Source of the DNA: Didymodactylos carnosus
Taxonomy: Eukaryota > Rotifera > Eurotatoria > Philodinida > Philodinidae
Direction of reading: 5' to 3'
Assembly: GCA_905250885.1 (NCBI GenBank)
Contig: CAJNOQ010002132.1
Span: 1 to 26,058 of the forward strand
DNA length: 26,058 bases
Of the stretch, positions 1-8,429 are shown in pieces. A program made the position numbers and the translations under genes. Each line of letters opens with the position of its first letter. Position 1 is the first letter of the stretch. The notes below the pieces were generated by a model. That model saw only the letters and a list, made by a program, of their open reading frames with translations. It was not told the origin of the DNA and searched no databases.

Positions 1-245
1 CAAAAACCATTCAAACTACTTCAGAATTTCAGCAAATCCTCCATTTACCCGATAATTCTGATTCTTTACGTAAAATCAATAAAAAAGTATTCTCTTAGTT
101 CCGAAGGTTTCTGGGAACCCTTTCTAGAAACCAAAGTATTTTCCGCTGGATTTTTTAACATTTGTTGAGCATTATTGAGAACTTATTGAACTGCAGATAA
201 AATGGAGGGTTTGCCGAAATTCTGAAGTAGTTTGAATGGTTTTTG
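1..245. mobile_element. Foldback / MITE-like element with 46-bp inverted ends
   Basis: Bases 1-46 are repeated in inverted orientation at 200-245 with only two differences (44 of 46 matching). The ends start CAAAAACCATTCAAAC. The roughly 153-bp interior has no reading frame of note, but contains a smaller symmetry near 107-140 (GGTTTCT ... AGAAACC around GGGAACCC). Long near-identical inverted ends with a short non-coding middle are typical of non-autonomous DNA transposons. The left end coincides with the window edge, so the outer boundary and any target-site duplication cannot be seen. The terminal heptamer CAAAAAC is also found on the hairpin element at 6540-6651. Confidence 0.7.
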
Positions 246-430
246 ACTCAGTTATGAATTTTTTAAATTTTGATGAAAATAATCAAAAATGGGTTATATC
301 ACCTAGTATAGGTTTTCACTCGGTTCTTGCATTTTGTTCTGAAAAATAACACTGCCATCAGATTGAGCATACTCGATAATCTATGTTTTCATGTGTTTAC
401 AATAGTGTCACACCTAAAGAAAGCGGAGTC

Positions 431-923
431 CTAGGGCTTCGAAAAACTGCCTAGTTTGTCTAAACCTTGCAAGATAGACAAAAACAACCGGGTGCGTTGA
501 CTTCTGGAACGGATAATAATCGCACTGACTTTGTAGAATGTTGGGACAAAAGATGTCCATTTTGTTAGTAGACGCGTGTACGTAGGTTTTCTATACACAG
601 TAGTCGTAAATTTAGACCGAGTCAGCTCTGATGTACGTTTGATGAGTACATCAGGAAGAGGGAGGGTCATCTCCTTTTCTTTTTCACAAGTCAATTGAAT
701 ATCACTGTGGAAATTATTCAGAATTTCTTGTAAGCTGAGTACGTCTGCATCAGCTCCGACGAGAGCGAACATGTCGTCGAAAAATTGCTTCCAGAATACG
801 ACACCAGTTTTTTTAACTCTGACATCAGTGTTTTCTCAAGATGAATTATAAATAGGTCTTCCAGGAGTGGGCCTAGGGGTGATCCCATAGCAACTCCATT
901 GTACTGACAGTAGACGTTTCCAT
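431..923 (-). mobile_element. Penelope-like reverse transcriptase fragment, frame-broken
   Basis: Read on the minus strand, 923 to about 798 encodes NGVAMGSPLGPLLEDLF, the conserved reverse transcriptase stretch with the MGSPLGP motif. A reading-frame break near 793-798 follows. From 793 the frame gives WKQFFDDMFALV, the catalytic-motif region with the DD pair, and then CEKE and TTTVYRKPTYTRLLTKW, a hallmark block just downstream of the catalytic motif in Penelope-like elements. The frame stops at 431. The palm and fingers regions that should lie before NGV are missing, and no endonuclease domain is seen. This is therefore a truncated, frameshifted and presumably inactive copy. The family call rests on motif memory. 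A related non-LTR element is the alternative but fits the YRKPT block less well. Confidence 0.72.
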
Positions 924-949
924 TAGTGTACTGTACGTACAGTACACTA
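924..949. repeat. 26-bp perfect palindrome at the reverse transcriptase break point
   Basis: TAGTGTACTGTAC is followed immediately by its exact reverse complement, with no spacer. With one unpaired T it extends to CCAT...ATGG at 920-952. It sits exactly where recognisable reverse transcriptase coding begins (923), so it may mark a truncation junction or an insertion or repair scar. Confidence 0.85.
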
Positions 950-952
950 TGG

Positions 953-1950
953 ATTATTAGTAGAAGCTATATTACAGTCTTATCACTGAAATATTCCAGT
1001 GGAAAATATGCTGTTGCTTTTTATTCTATAAGAGTCTTATCAGATTCATTTTTATACTATGTCTTAAAAATGCTGTTCGAAACAGTGAAACGTTGACGTT
1101 AATATTGAAATAAATATATGACGTTTAATGCTGCTGTTATCGCAATAATCTTCTTGTTCAAATTATTACCTATTACTAAAACGAATTATCTACATGACCC
1201 TATTGTAGGATTGCAAAAAGATTTTATCTGATTTTCTGGTGGTCTGTTGAATATGTCAGAGTTAGCGGTTTTGTAGATGAATCATTCTGGTAATATAAAA
1301 ACAAACGTCGTCGACTACTACCTGTTATCTAAATTGGTGGATGAAAGTATGAACGCTCTCTTAATTTTCTAGACGCTTTTTGCTTAAAAGTAAGTGATTC
1401 ATTTCGCATATCAATACTGTTGCATTTTGTACATTACAACGAGCAACAATAGACAGGTATAAACTAATAAATCTTAAAAGAAAAGAGCATGATAGCATCC
1501 TAAAAAGACTTGTACAAAAAGCGAAAATGTTACTGGAAAACTTCTGGCTGACTTTCTTCTATTTTTTGACTAATAGTTATTGTCTTGTCAATAACTAATT
1601 TATTTTATATTTTTTAACTCTGTGACTGTCATCACAATTCTATATATATTTTATTTCAAGGATCATAACAATTTTTATTGTTCTTGTGTAATATTATTCA
1701 TGGGAAGCGCTATTCACAATAGAACAGAAACTTTCTAATTTAGTATAACAGCCAACTATCTTGTGAGATGCTTAAAAATGAGATAATTAAACTTCCATGC
1801 AGATATTTTTTATCAATTTAAACCATTAGAGCATATGTGTAGACTATTGATTATTAAAATACAAAAGTGGTATTCTTTATGCTGATTTAATCGATCCTTT
1901 GAATAAGATCCATATATAATTGAAAGAATATTCAGACATGTGTGTGCTTT
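953..1950. other. AT-rich spacer, nothing recognised
   Basis: No credible exon, RNA gene or long repeat was found here. Short open stretches have AT-driven composition and no recognised motif. Some of it may be the eroded remainder of the element at 431-923. Confidence 0.5.
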
Positions 1951-2368
1951 TCAAAGAGGCCTAATTATGCATATGTAGTCCATAACTAATTCGACATCAC
2001 GAATTTGATTTTCGAACCCTTTCAACATTTGAGACCTATACACAATGCTTTGCTTGAATTTGACAAACTTTAGTAATTTTTGTATGAATGGAATATTTAG
2101 GTAATCTAAAAGGCTACTATGTGCTCTATATGGATGAGACAAGGCGATAGTCATATTTTGAAGAATAAATAATTCTTTTTTTATAAAAAGAATATGGAGC
2201 GAGTGATTAAACCCCAAGCCTGTATTAAGAAGTAGCTTGATCTTCAGATTCTCTAATCAAGATCCAATTCGCATCGAGGTGCGGTATAGTGAAATCGATG
2301 AACACTATGCCAAAAAATTCTCTACAAGTAAAAGCACGTAGATATAGGAGGAAAAACAGTCGATACAT
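1951..2368 (-). pseudogene. Unidentified coding-like remnant with one frame break
   Basis: On the minus strand an ATG at 2368 opens 47 codons to a stop at 2225-2227. It begins with a hydrophobic signal-like stretch (MYRLFFLLYL) and continues IDFTIPHLDANWILIRESED. From about 2265 a second frame takes over and runs to the stop at 1951, with TGLGFNHSLHILF, IALSHPYRAHSSLLDYL and RSQMLKGFENQIRDVELV. The two frames overlap and read as successive pieces of one protein, which suggests a single indel around 2225-2265. I do not recognise the family. The mixed residue composition is more protein-like than usual for AT-rich spacer. It lies about 250 bp downstream of the RD3-like gene on the same strand and could be an old gene copy. 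A spliced gene or chance are alternatives. Confidence 0.35.
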
Positions 2369-2455
2369 TGCGAATTAATCATAATTGCAGTTTTACGTCT
2401 GCTTTTCTAATCCATCCGCCTTTTCACAGAACAGTCGTTGAATTGATATTGCACA

Positions 2456-2461
2456 TTTATT
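2456..2461 (-). other. Candidate polyadenylation signal of the RD3-like gene
   Basis: AATAAA reads on the minus strand about 160 bases past the stop codon at 2622. Its position suits a short 3' untranslated region and supports the coding region ending in this exon rather than splicing onward. The motif is common in AT-rich DNA, so this is suggestive only. Confidence 0.35.
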
Positions 2462-2621
2462 ACTACAAAAAGCCTTAAATATACACAGAATCAGTAGAAA
2501 GTATTAAATAAGAAGGAATTAAAGGGAGTTTTTACAGAATAGCGTGCTTCAATTAAGTTAAAGAAATAAAAAACAAACATTAATTCGACATCGATTCTTT
2601 GTAATGACGAGTAGAATAAAT

Positions 2622-3287
2622 TTAATGCAAATGTGTCTTTACCTTATCATCCGTTGAGGATGATGTTATTGATATTTCCGTAAGTTCTGCACACAATTCA
2701 TCATCTTTATTCTTTGGTAAAATACGATTATTTCGAATCATATTTGATATTGTTGATTTTGGACACTCTTTCGATAATATATTTTGTTGTGAAGATTGTT
2801 GTGATTGTTTTTGTTTGGTTTCCAAATATTCAGCTATAGTTTTACGAAATATAGCTATGATCGACTCAGGCGTGACTTTCGATGATGGTAAATGACGTAG
2901 AGCACGTCGAAAATTTGTTATTAATATTGAACAATCTTCACATGGAACATTCTTTAACGATTCTGTTAGTTCCATTTTCATTATATCTGGTAAATGATAC
3001 ATATCATTGGGTTGAAGAAAATTTGTTGGTGACAACCAACTATAATCAACAGATGCATGACGTTTAGTTGAATAATTTGTATTGATACCGATTTGCTCAG
3101 AATTACGCTTCACTAAAGATAAATTATTTGTGTGATCACCTGATACAGAAGTTCGGAAACAACAATGTCGACATTGAGATTCCAATTCATCTAATAACGT
3201 TTCAATGGTTGAATTTTCATCGACACATGTATAACTGAAACTATAAGAGACAGGATCGGTACGTCGAAATAAATTACTAAATGCCAT
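2622..3287 (-). CDS. RD3: RD3-domain protein (retinal degeneration 3 family)
   Basis: The predicted protein has 221 residues, against about 195 for vertebrate RD3. In vertebrates RD3 binds and silences photoreceptor membrane guanylate cyclases and aids their transport; the role here is unknown. Matching features are an N-terminal MAFSNLFRR (compare RD3's short Trp/Leu-rich start), IETLLDELESQ near residues 28-38, the signature VDYSWL at 80-85, then a Leu-rich helix ending in PCEDCSILITNFRRAL at 115-130, and VTPESIIAIFRKTIAEYLE at 138-156. The tail is Gln/Ser-rich, then acidic (DDELCAELTEIS), resembling the C-terminal region of RD3. The start at 3287 was chosen because a splice acceptor (pyrimidine tract plus CAG, AG at 3304-3305) lies 16 bases upstream; the 29 in-frame codons before it are Phe/Lys-rich intron sequence. 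AAG|GTAAAG at 2643-2638 is a strong donor-like site, so an alternative end by splicing after residue 215 is possible. Confidence 0.82.
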   Translation of the reverse strand: MAFSNLFRRTDPVSYSFSYTCVDENSTIETLLDELESQCRHCCFRTSVSGDHTNNLSLVKRNSEQIGINTNYSTKRHASVDYSWLSPTNFLQPNDMYHLPDIMKMELTESLKNVPCEDCSILITNFRRALRHLPSSKVTPESIIAIFRKTIAEYLETKQKQSQQSSQQNILSKECPKSTISNMIRNNRILPKNKDDELCAELTEISITSSSTDDKVKTHLH

Positions 3288-3303
3288 TAATAAATTCGGT
3301 TTG

Positions 3304-3305
3304 CT
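3304..3305 (-). other. 3' splice site just upstream of the RD3-like start codon
   Basis: On the minus strand a long T/C tract ends in CTTCAG, leaving exon sequence that begins 16 bases before the ATG at 3287. It implies either an upstream 5' untranslated exon or a trans-splice acceptor. No matching upstream exon could be assigned between 3306 and 4500. Confidence 0.55.
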
Positions 3306-3309
3306 GAAG

Positions 3310-4515
3310 GAGAAAAAAAAAAAATGAAATGAAAATATAAATTTGAAACGTTTGTTTAATTTAAAATCAATCATGTGATTGTTCAGATGTTTCTATTTAA
3401 AATTAAAAATTTGCTCTAACAAAAGTATTAGAGTATTTTTTAAAAAAATTTTACATTGAAAAAAACTATTCATTTGAAGTGAATACAATTTTAAATTATC
3501 TCATCTCATCTAATGCTAAAAGGCACATTAACATATGTAACCAAATCTTTCTAAATTTAAGTAAGGAATCTTTTTAATGATCAACTTACGTCATAACAAA
3601 TTGTTCAATAGAGAGACCTCGTTAAAACTTGATATATTCCTACGGTCTCATATTTAGCATTCTATTTTAAACTTCGCTGAAACATTAGATTTCCTAAAAA
3701 CTTGTTCTATTTCTAATTTTACAGGATACTAAGTTTCTTTTTTATCTACTATAAAACTTTGTTATATATAACTGGGCGTTTAACCATGATTAATTTGCAT
3801 TTAAAAATACATTCACTACTGTGTTTTTTTTGAGTAAAAGAAGCTTAGCAAATATAATTCTGTTACAACATACAATTATTTCACCTACGCGTATATTTCT
3901 TTGTATAGTAAAGAAAATATGAAAAAGAATGTGAAAAGGATTCTAAAAACAGAAAAAGTGATCTTTGTGATGTATATGACTAGGTGTAGTCTTTTTTTAT
4001 ATATATATATGTTCATCAATTTCTAATTTTTTCCGTTTTTTTTGTTCTGACTTTTCTTTGCGCTTGTGATTTCTTTCTCAACTTTTTTTTTTATCATCAT
4101 ACAATAGAGAGATCACGTTTATCCTTTTTTCGAAGAAAAGAATGAATAAGATAGGTTTATATGTGAATATTTTGTTCTATATATTATGAATGAACAGCTA
4201 GATAGCTAGATAGAAAAACAGTCAAGTCTCAGAGACAATAACATTTTTAAATAAATGCAGCCATTTTTAACTAAATATATTTTCTCACAGGCCAATAATG
4301 CTGAGAGTTGTTTTTCAGGGGGTTTTGAACTAGTAGAAATTACTTTTTACTAATACGATTATATATTATATTTCTTTAAGACTTAATCATAGTAGTAGTT
4401 AAACTATAACAAATTAGTACTTTTCTGTGCATAATTTGAAGATAGTTTTATTTAACTTCAACGGTTCCTTTTATTATTAATATCTAATGTTATTAGTGAT
4501 GTAAGATGCCGGCAA
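3310..4515. other. Spacer upstream of the RD3-like gene
   Basis: No exon was recognised. The stretch has homopolymer runs and a short TA run near 3998-4010, plus a small tandem AGCTAGAT repeat near 4197-4212. It should contain the promoter and any 5' untranslated exon of the minus-strand RD3-like gene, but I cannot place them. Confidence 0.4.
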
Positions 4516-4522
4516 TTAAAAA

Positions 4523-5273
4523 AGATAGCGTCTTTTTCTTTCGTTTTTTTGGTACGGTTGGATAGCGCTCATCGAGTCACCTACAAAAAACTTAATTTCA
4601 GCTTTTCGGAAGACATTTTTTGGTGAAAATACTTTAAAATATTTATTTTTCAAAGATGGACAAAAACGCGGAAATTTTTGAATGATAAGCAAAATTTTCA
4701 TGTTTGATCGTCTTTTAAAATTTCAAAACCATTTTTTCTTATTTTCCATTTAAAAATGAGTCTAGCCAGCTAATTTTGGAAATTTTAGAAGCTAAGATGG
4801 ACTCAGAATCGGCCAAACGCGAGCAGGACGGTAAAGTCCCTGCCGGTAAATTACGCAAACCGATCTAGATAGTTTAGGAGACAAAATTCTTTTTTTTGCT
4901 TCATTCTGACTGCCATACTTGTGGGAGAAAAGTTGAGTATTCTGAAAAAACTTTGTTTTGTTGCTGAGAAATTCAATTTTTTTCAAAATCAGTGAAAAAC
5001 CAATGAAATTGGTCTCATATTTTGCCGTTTTCTTTATGAAAATCCAACTTTTCAACAAAAATGATGTCATTTTCTGAATCAGTGTTAAAAACTGTGTTGA
5101 AACAGGTATGTTTCGGAATTTTCAGGCTAGTCCGTATTTATTCAGTTTTTCTTGATTTTCTTAAAAACTGAAAGCAGAGTTTTCACTCAAAATCCAAAAT
5201 TATCTAAAAATTCCGAAACACGATGAGCGCTAGCCAACCATGCCAAAAAACGGAAAAAAACAACAGGCTATCT
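4523..5273. mobile_element. Non-autonomous element with about 52-bp inverted ends
   Basis: Bases 4523-4574 (starting AGATAGC, ending GGATAGCGCTCATCG) recur in inverted orientation at 5221-5273, with roughly 80% match by eye and one small indel. The best part is the inner GGTTGG-TAGCGCTCATCG. The 646-bp interior has no convincing protein; open stretches on the minus strand at 4516-4701 and 4792-5070 are Lys/Phe-rich and unlike any family known to me. A locally less AT-rich patch lies at about 4800-4870. Flanks are AATTAAAA on the left and ATTTAAAT on the right; no clear target-site duplication is visible. The likeliest identity is a miniature DNA transposon. Confidence 0.6.
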
Positions 5274-5800
5274 ATTTAAATATTTTGATGACACCTCTCA
5301 AAGATCTCTCTTATTAATAAAATAAACTCATTCATTTTTGTCTTGAATCCGATCCAAGTTCTATTCTTTACTTATAATTGTATCCACGGTACAACTAGAC
5401 TGAATAAGAAAAATTTCTTTTCTTCTTTATGTTAATAATCATTATCATTGTATGAGTGTTTCATATCATAGTGTAAAATCATCTAAGTCGTCTAACTGGA
5501 TCATCCTCGTACCTCGTTTGAAATAAAACATTTTGAAGTGCTCTATTTTAAGGAGAAACAACATATCTATTACATACATATGCAGGAAATTCAATAACTT
5601 TTTTTGAATATGTAGAGTGGAAAAACTAAATTTTCGTTGTTTTTTTAGAGTAGTTCAATGAAGTCAACTTTTATACTTAAATCTAGACTTCAAAGAACTG
5701 TACAAGAGTGTTAATTTCCTTTTGATAAAGAATGTGTTCTAAACTATGGAAGGTATTCGAGAAAAATTAAATCTTAATTGAAGATCGTTGCAAAATATAT
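5274..5800. other. Spacer, nothing recognised
   Basis: AT-rich sequence without a supported exon or repeat. Confidence 0.4.
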
Positions 5801-5811
5801 TTCAGATATAG

Positions 5812-6390
5812 CGAGACAAATCAAATTGGGAATCTGTGTGTCGAAACTGTAAAGCGAAAAAACGATGTAGATATAGTTCCTATCTTATAGAGAATCCACT
5901 TCAACAGTTGAGTTTTCTGACATATAAAATTATCAATGGTAATTGTGTCATAACTCCAAATAGCTTTTTTTCAAGATCAATGGAACACATATTTCTCAAC
6001 AACGTTATACAGGAAGCATCATTATTAACGGAGTGACTTCAGTCATAGAATAATTCAACAACATTGTATTTCAAGCATACCTCTATCTGAAAAAGATGTC
6101 AACTATAGTCGAATGTCAACAGGACCAATGACTTAGATTATACGAGCAGCGTGCATTTTTACACAATTAAAAGTTGTATTGGTACACCAGCTAAAATCAC
6201 CATGGTGTTATCAAATCTCATACATTATTTCGTGATAGCATAACGGCCGTTGGTGAACCACATTGTGCTTACTGAATTTAGTCTGTCTAAGGAGGATCTT
6301 CAAGCAAATACATTACGTTATATTGAAAAGTTGTATTATTTGATCAGACAGAAAATATATGCTTATTTCGTGCATTTTTTCGCTTCTTAG
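5812..6390 (+). pseudogene. Frame-broken coding-like blocks, possibly an old nuclear receptor
   Basis: A splice-acceptor-like TTTCAG ends at 5805. Block 1 (5812-6036) reads RDKSNWESVCRNCKAKKRC and then YLIENPLQQL. The Cys spacing and basic residues recall the end of the second zinc module of a nuclear receptor DNA-binding domain (CxxCxxxxC followed by a Pro-containing extension), but the usual Gly-Met is absent. Block 2 (6080-6235, one internal stop) reads LSEKDVNYSRMSTGPMT and then IIRAACIFTQLKVVLVHQLK. Block 3 (6253-6390) reads LTEFSLSKEDLQANTLRYIE and then KLYYLIRQKIY, helix-rich and compatible with, but not proof of, a ligand-binding domain. Frame changes and stops between blocks point to decay rather than a working gene. 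The family call is weak; that this was once coding is somewhat firmer. Confidence 0.33.
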
Positions 6391-6539
6391 CAACACTGGT
6401 TTATTGGATGGACGTTTTGAATTTACATTGAAAAACTCACTGTTCTATACTATAGAAGGGTCTTAATAGTAAACTTGTTATTAATCGTAGCTTGTTCAAA
6501 AAAGATATGAAAACAAGGAATGAAATCCCATCTGCCCAA

Positions 6540-6651
6540 GCAAAAACGACCCAATCTTTTGGGTTAATTATCTAGATTCAGCTCCACGTGCATCTAGATG
6601 TATGTAGAGCTGAATCTAGATAAATAACCCAAAAAATTGGGTCGTTTTTGC
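6540..6651. mobile_element. 112-bp near-perfect hairpin (miniature inverted-repeat element)
   Basis: The 45-bp arms (6540-6584 and 6607-6651) are inverted copies differing at two positions and are separated by only 22 bp. The loop holds the small palindrome CATCTAGATG. The ends read GCAAAAACGACCCAA. There is no coding capacity. Transcribed, it would fold into a long stem, so it is either a minimal MITE or a small-RNA hairpin source. The CAAAAAC terminus is shared with the element at 1-245. Confidence 0.72.
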
Positions 6652-7980
6652 CGGACGGAAAAAGTGTATAAAGCGCATCTTTTCCATCGAATCATATAGT
6701 ATTACATCAAAACAGTTCAACAGTGCGGCCATAGATAACGAAAAGAATATAGGAATAGATAGTATCAGTAGTAGAAAGACAAAAATGCTGTGCATTCACT
6801 TTGAACTTTACAGAGCTTTAAATTGAAAGTGACTTCTTTCCTTTAAAAAAAGATCATGCTGAGAGCGTCGTATAGTTAAGAAAAACTAAAAAAGCTACTT
6901 CCATTATGTTCTATCTGTTCTTTGTTTACCACCTGAGTCTACAGTATCAGAAGCTTTACTTTCATGCAGTTTAATGCCTTCATCTCAATTTAAAAGAGAA
7001 TCTGAATTCGCTAGTATTGAAAGTTGAATATTTTTGTTTGTCGCTTATTACTACTGTCCGTATAGCTACCTGTTCACTTCTGTACTTTGTAATAAATGCA
7101 TCTTGCATAAAAAAATTTAAGACACACATCTGTTTGAAAAAGAGTTAAGCCTAAGTCATGAACTGTTTTAAAAGTTCATAAATACTAAGCAGTTCATTTA
7201 TTCTGAAGTATTCGTTACAATAAACTAAAGCTTTTATATTTATATTCAAAGTGAATATGAATAAGCAGTAATCTATGTTGTTGAAAGATTAAAATAATTA
7301 CGAAGAGTAGAAAAATAAGTATTTTCTACTCTTTTTGTAATACAAAGGAAACTCTCTCAAGAGTGAGAAAAATTATCGTAACTATCGTGAAAAAGAACTG
7401 AATGGAAAAATATCGGAAATTTATCGACTATTTTTAACATTCGTCATACCTTTAGATCGAAGCCAGAACTATCTACTTTATTAAAATACTTTCCTCAAGC
7501 AATTTTAGAGATCTTTTTGTTATTAAGTCAATGTCTGCAATATGTGAGTTCGATGACGTTCTTCAATAAATATTTTGAAGGATAAAGAAATTCTTAATTG
7601 CGTTTTCATTTTTTGTTGTGACCTGTGACACAGGTCTAGGTGAAAAATGTATGTACACGCAATTTTATCGACAATATTTCTTCATGAAAGAAAAGAACTT
7701 CTATTTGAAATGGACAAGGTTATGGCAAACACATCGAGATGAAGTCAATACGAAATACGTTTAGTATGCTTGCAGTAAGGAATATTTCACTCATAATCAA
7801 CAAGCAACGCTGCTTTTTTCTTGAATGTACCACCACATACAACAATAACAAAAATATGTAAAATCCTGATAAATTCTTATTTAGCAAAAAAACCACAAAA
7901 TTATAAGTTGATGACATGCATCAAATAATGCAAAAATAGCAATTAATAAAAACAAACAAAAAAACACTACATCGAATCGA
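6652..7980. other. Spacer with one short hairpin
   Basis: No gene was recognised. At 7297-7341 an imperfect stem (ATTACGAAGAGTAGAAAA against its inverse, loop of a few bases) stands out. A hydrophobic open stretch on the minus strand at 7720-7917 has no ATG-based context or motif. A polyadenylation signal for the minus-strand gene ending at 7982 should lie here but cannot be singled out. Confidence 0.4.
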
Positions 7981-7981
7981 T

Positions 7982-8427
7982 TCATTTTGTGGATATTGAA
8001 CGGTGCTAATCAAGAGAAATAAAATTAAGACCTTTCTAATGAATTTTTATTGAGTAATATAAATACCTGTTGATTAGTTTCTTCATCTGAATTATTTTCT
8101 AATTTAATATTTTCTTCATCATTGTCAATACCACTAGAGTCTTCGTTTATATCTGTTTCTTTATTTTTAGTCTTATTATTTTCAAAATGTGAACTGACCG
8201 TTTGTAATTTAAAAGACATTCCTCGTTGAAATGTCGATAAACTATGAACAAGTACACCAGTTTGACTTACTGCTACCTCTGTTTGACGACAATTGAGTAG
8301 TTATCCTAAAAATAAAAAATATGTCATTTCTTATTTGTTCATCATTCTTATACATAACTTACTTCATGTGTTATTAATTCTTCAACAACAATGGAACCCA
8401 ATTGTTTTAGATTTTCTTGAAAATATT
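7982..8427 (-). CDS. 3' end of an unidentified gene: three exons, two short introns
   Basis: On the minus strand, exon A (8427 or further upstream, down to 8363) encodes EYFQENLKQLGSIVVEELI and ends at the donor GAA|GTAAGT. Exon B (8276-8067, 70 codons, entered after AACAGAG) starts VAVSQTGVLVHSLSTFQRG and then becomes acidic and low-complexity (ETDINEDSSGIDNDEENIK), ending at CAG|GTATTT. Exon C (8005-7982, after CTTGATTAG) gives HRSISTK and a stop. Phases agree at both junctions (phase 0), and the introns are 86 and 61 bp, close to the 59-bp intron of the SIX gene; this is the main support. Stops close exon B's frame in the unspliced reading. I do not recognise the family. Upstream exons are uncertain: acceptor-bounded candidates begin near 8743 and about 8591. 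The acidic tail suggests an intracellular protein, but that is guesswork. Confidence 0.45.
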
Positions 8428-8429
8428 CT

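Noticed and set aside
2882-3067. 61-codon plus-strand frame
   Set aside because: It is the complement of the RD3-like coding region.
3288-3374. Upstream extension of the RD3-like frame to an ATG at 3374
   Set aside because: The extension is Phe/Lys-rich, translated from a pyrimidine tract, and lies mostly beyond a good 3' splice site at 3304-3305.
4792-5070. 92-codon open frame on the minus strand
   Set aside because: Lys/Phe/Leu-rich, lies inside the inverted-repeat element 4523-5273, and matches no family known to me.
7720-7917. Hydrophobic minus-strand frame resembling a membrane segment
   Set aside because: Composition follows from AT richness; no flanking coding signal, conserved motif or splice context.
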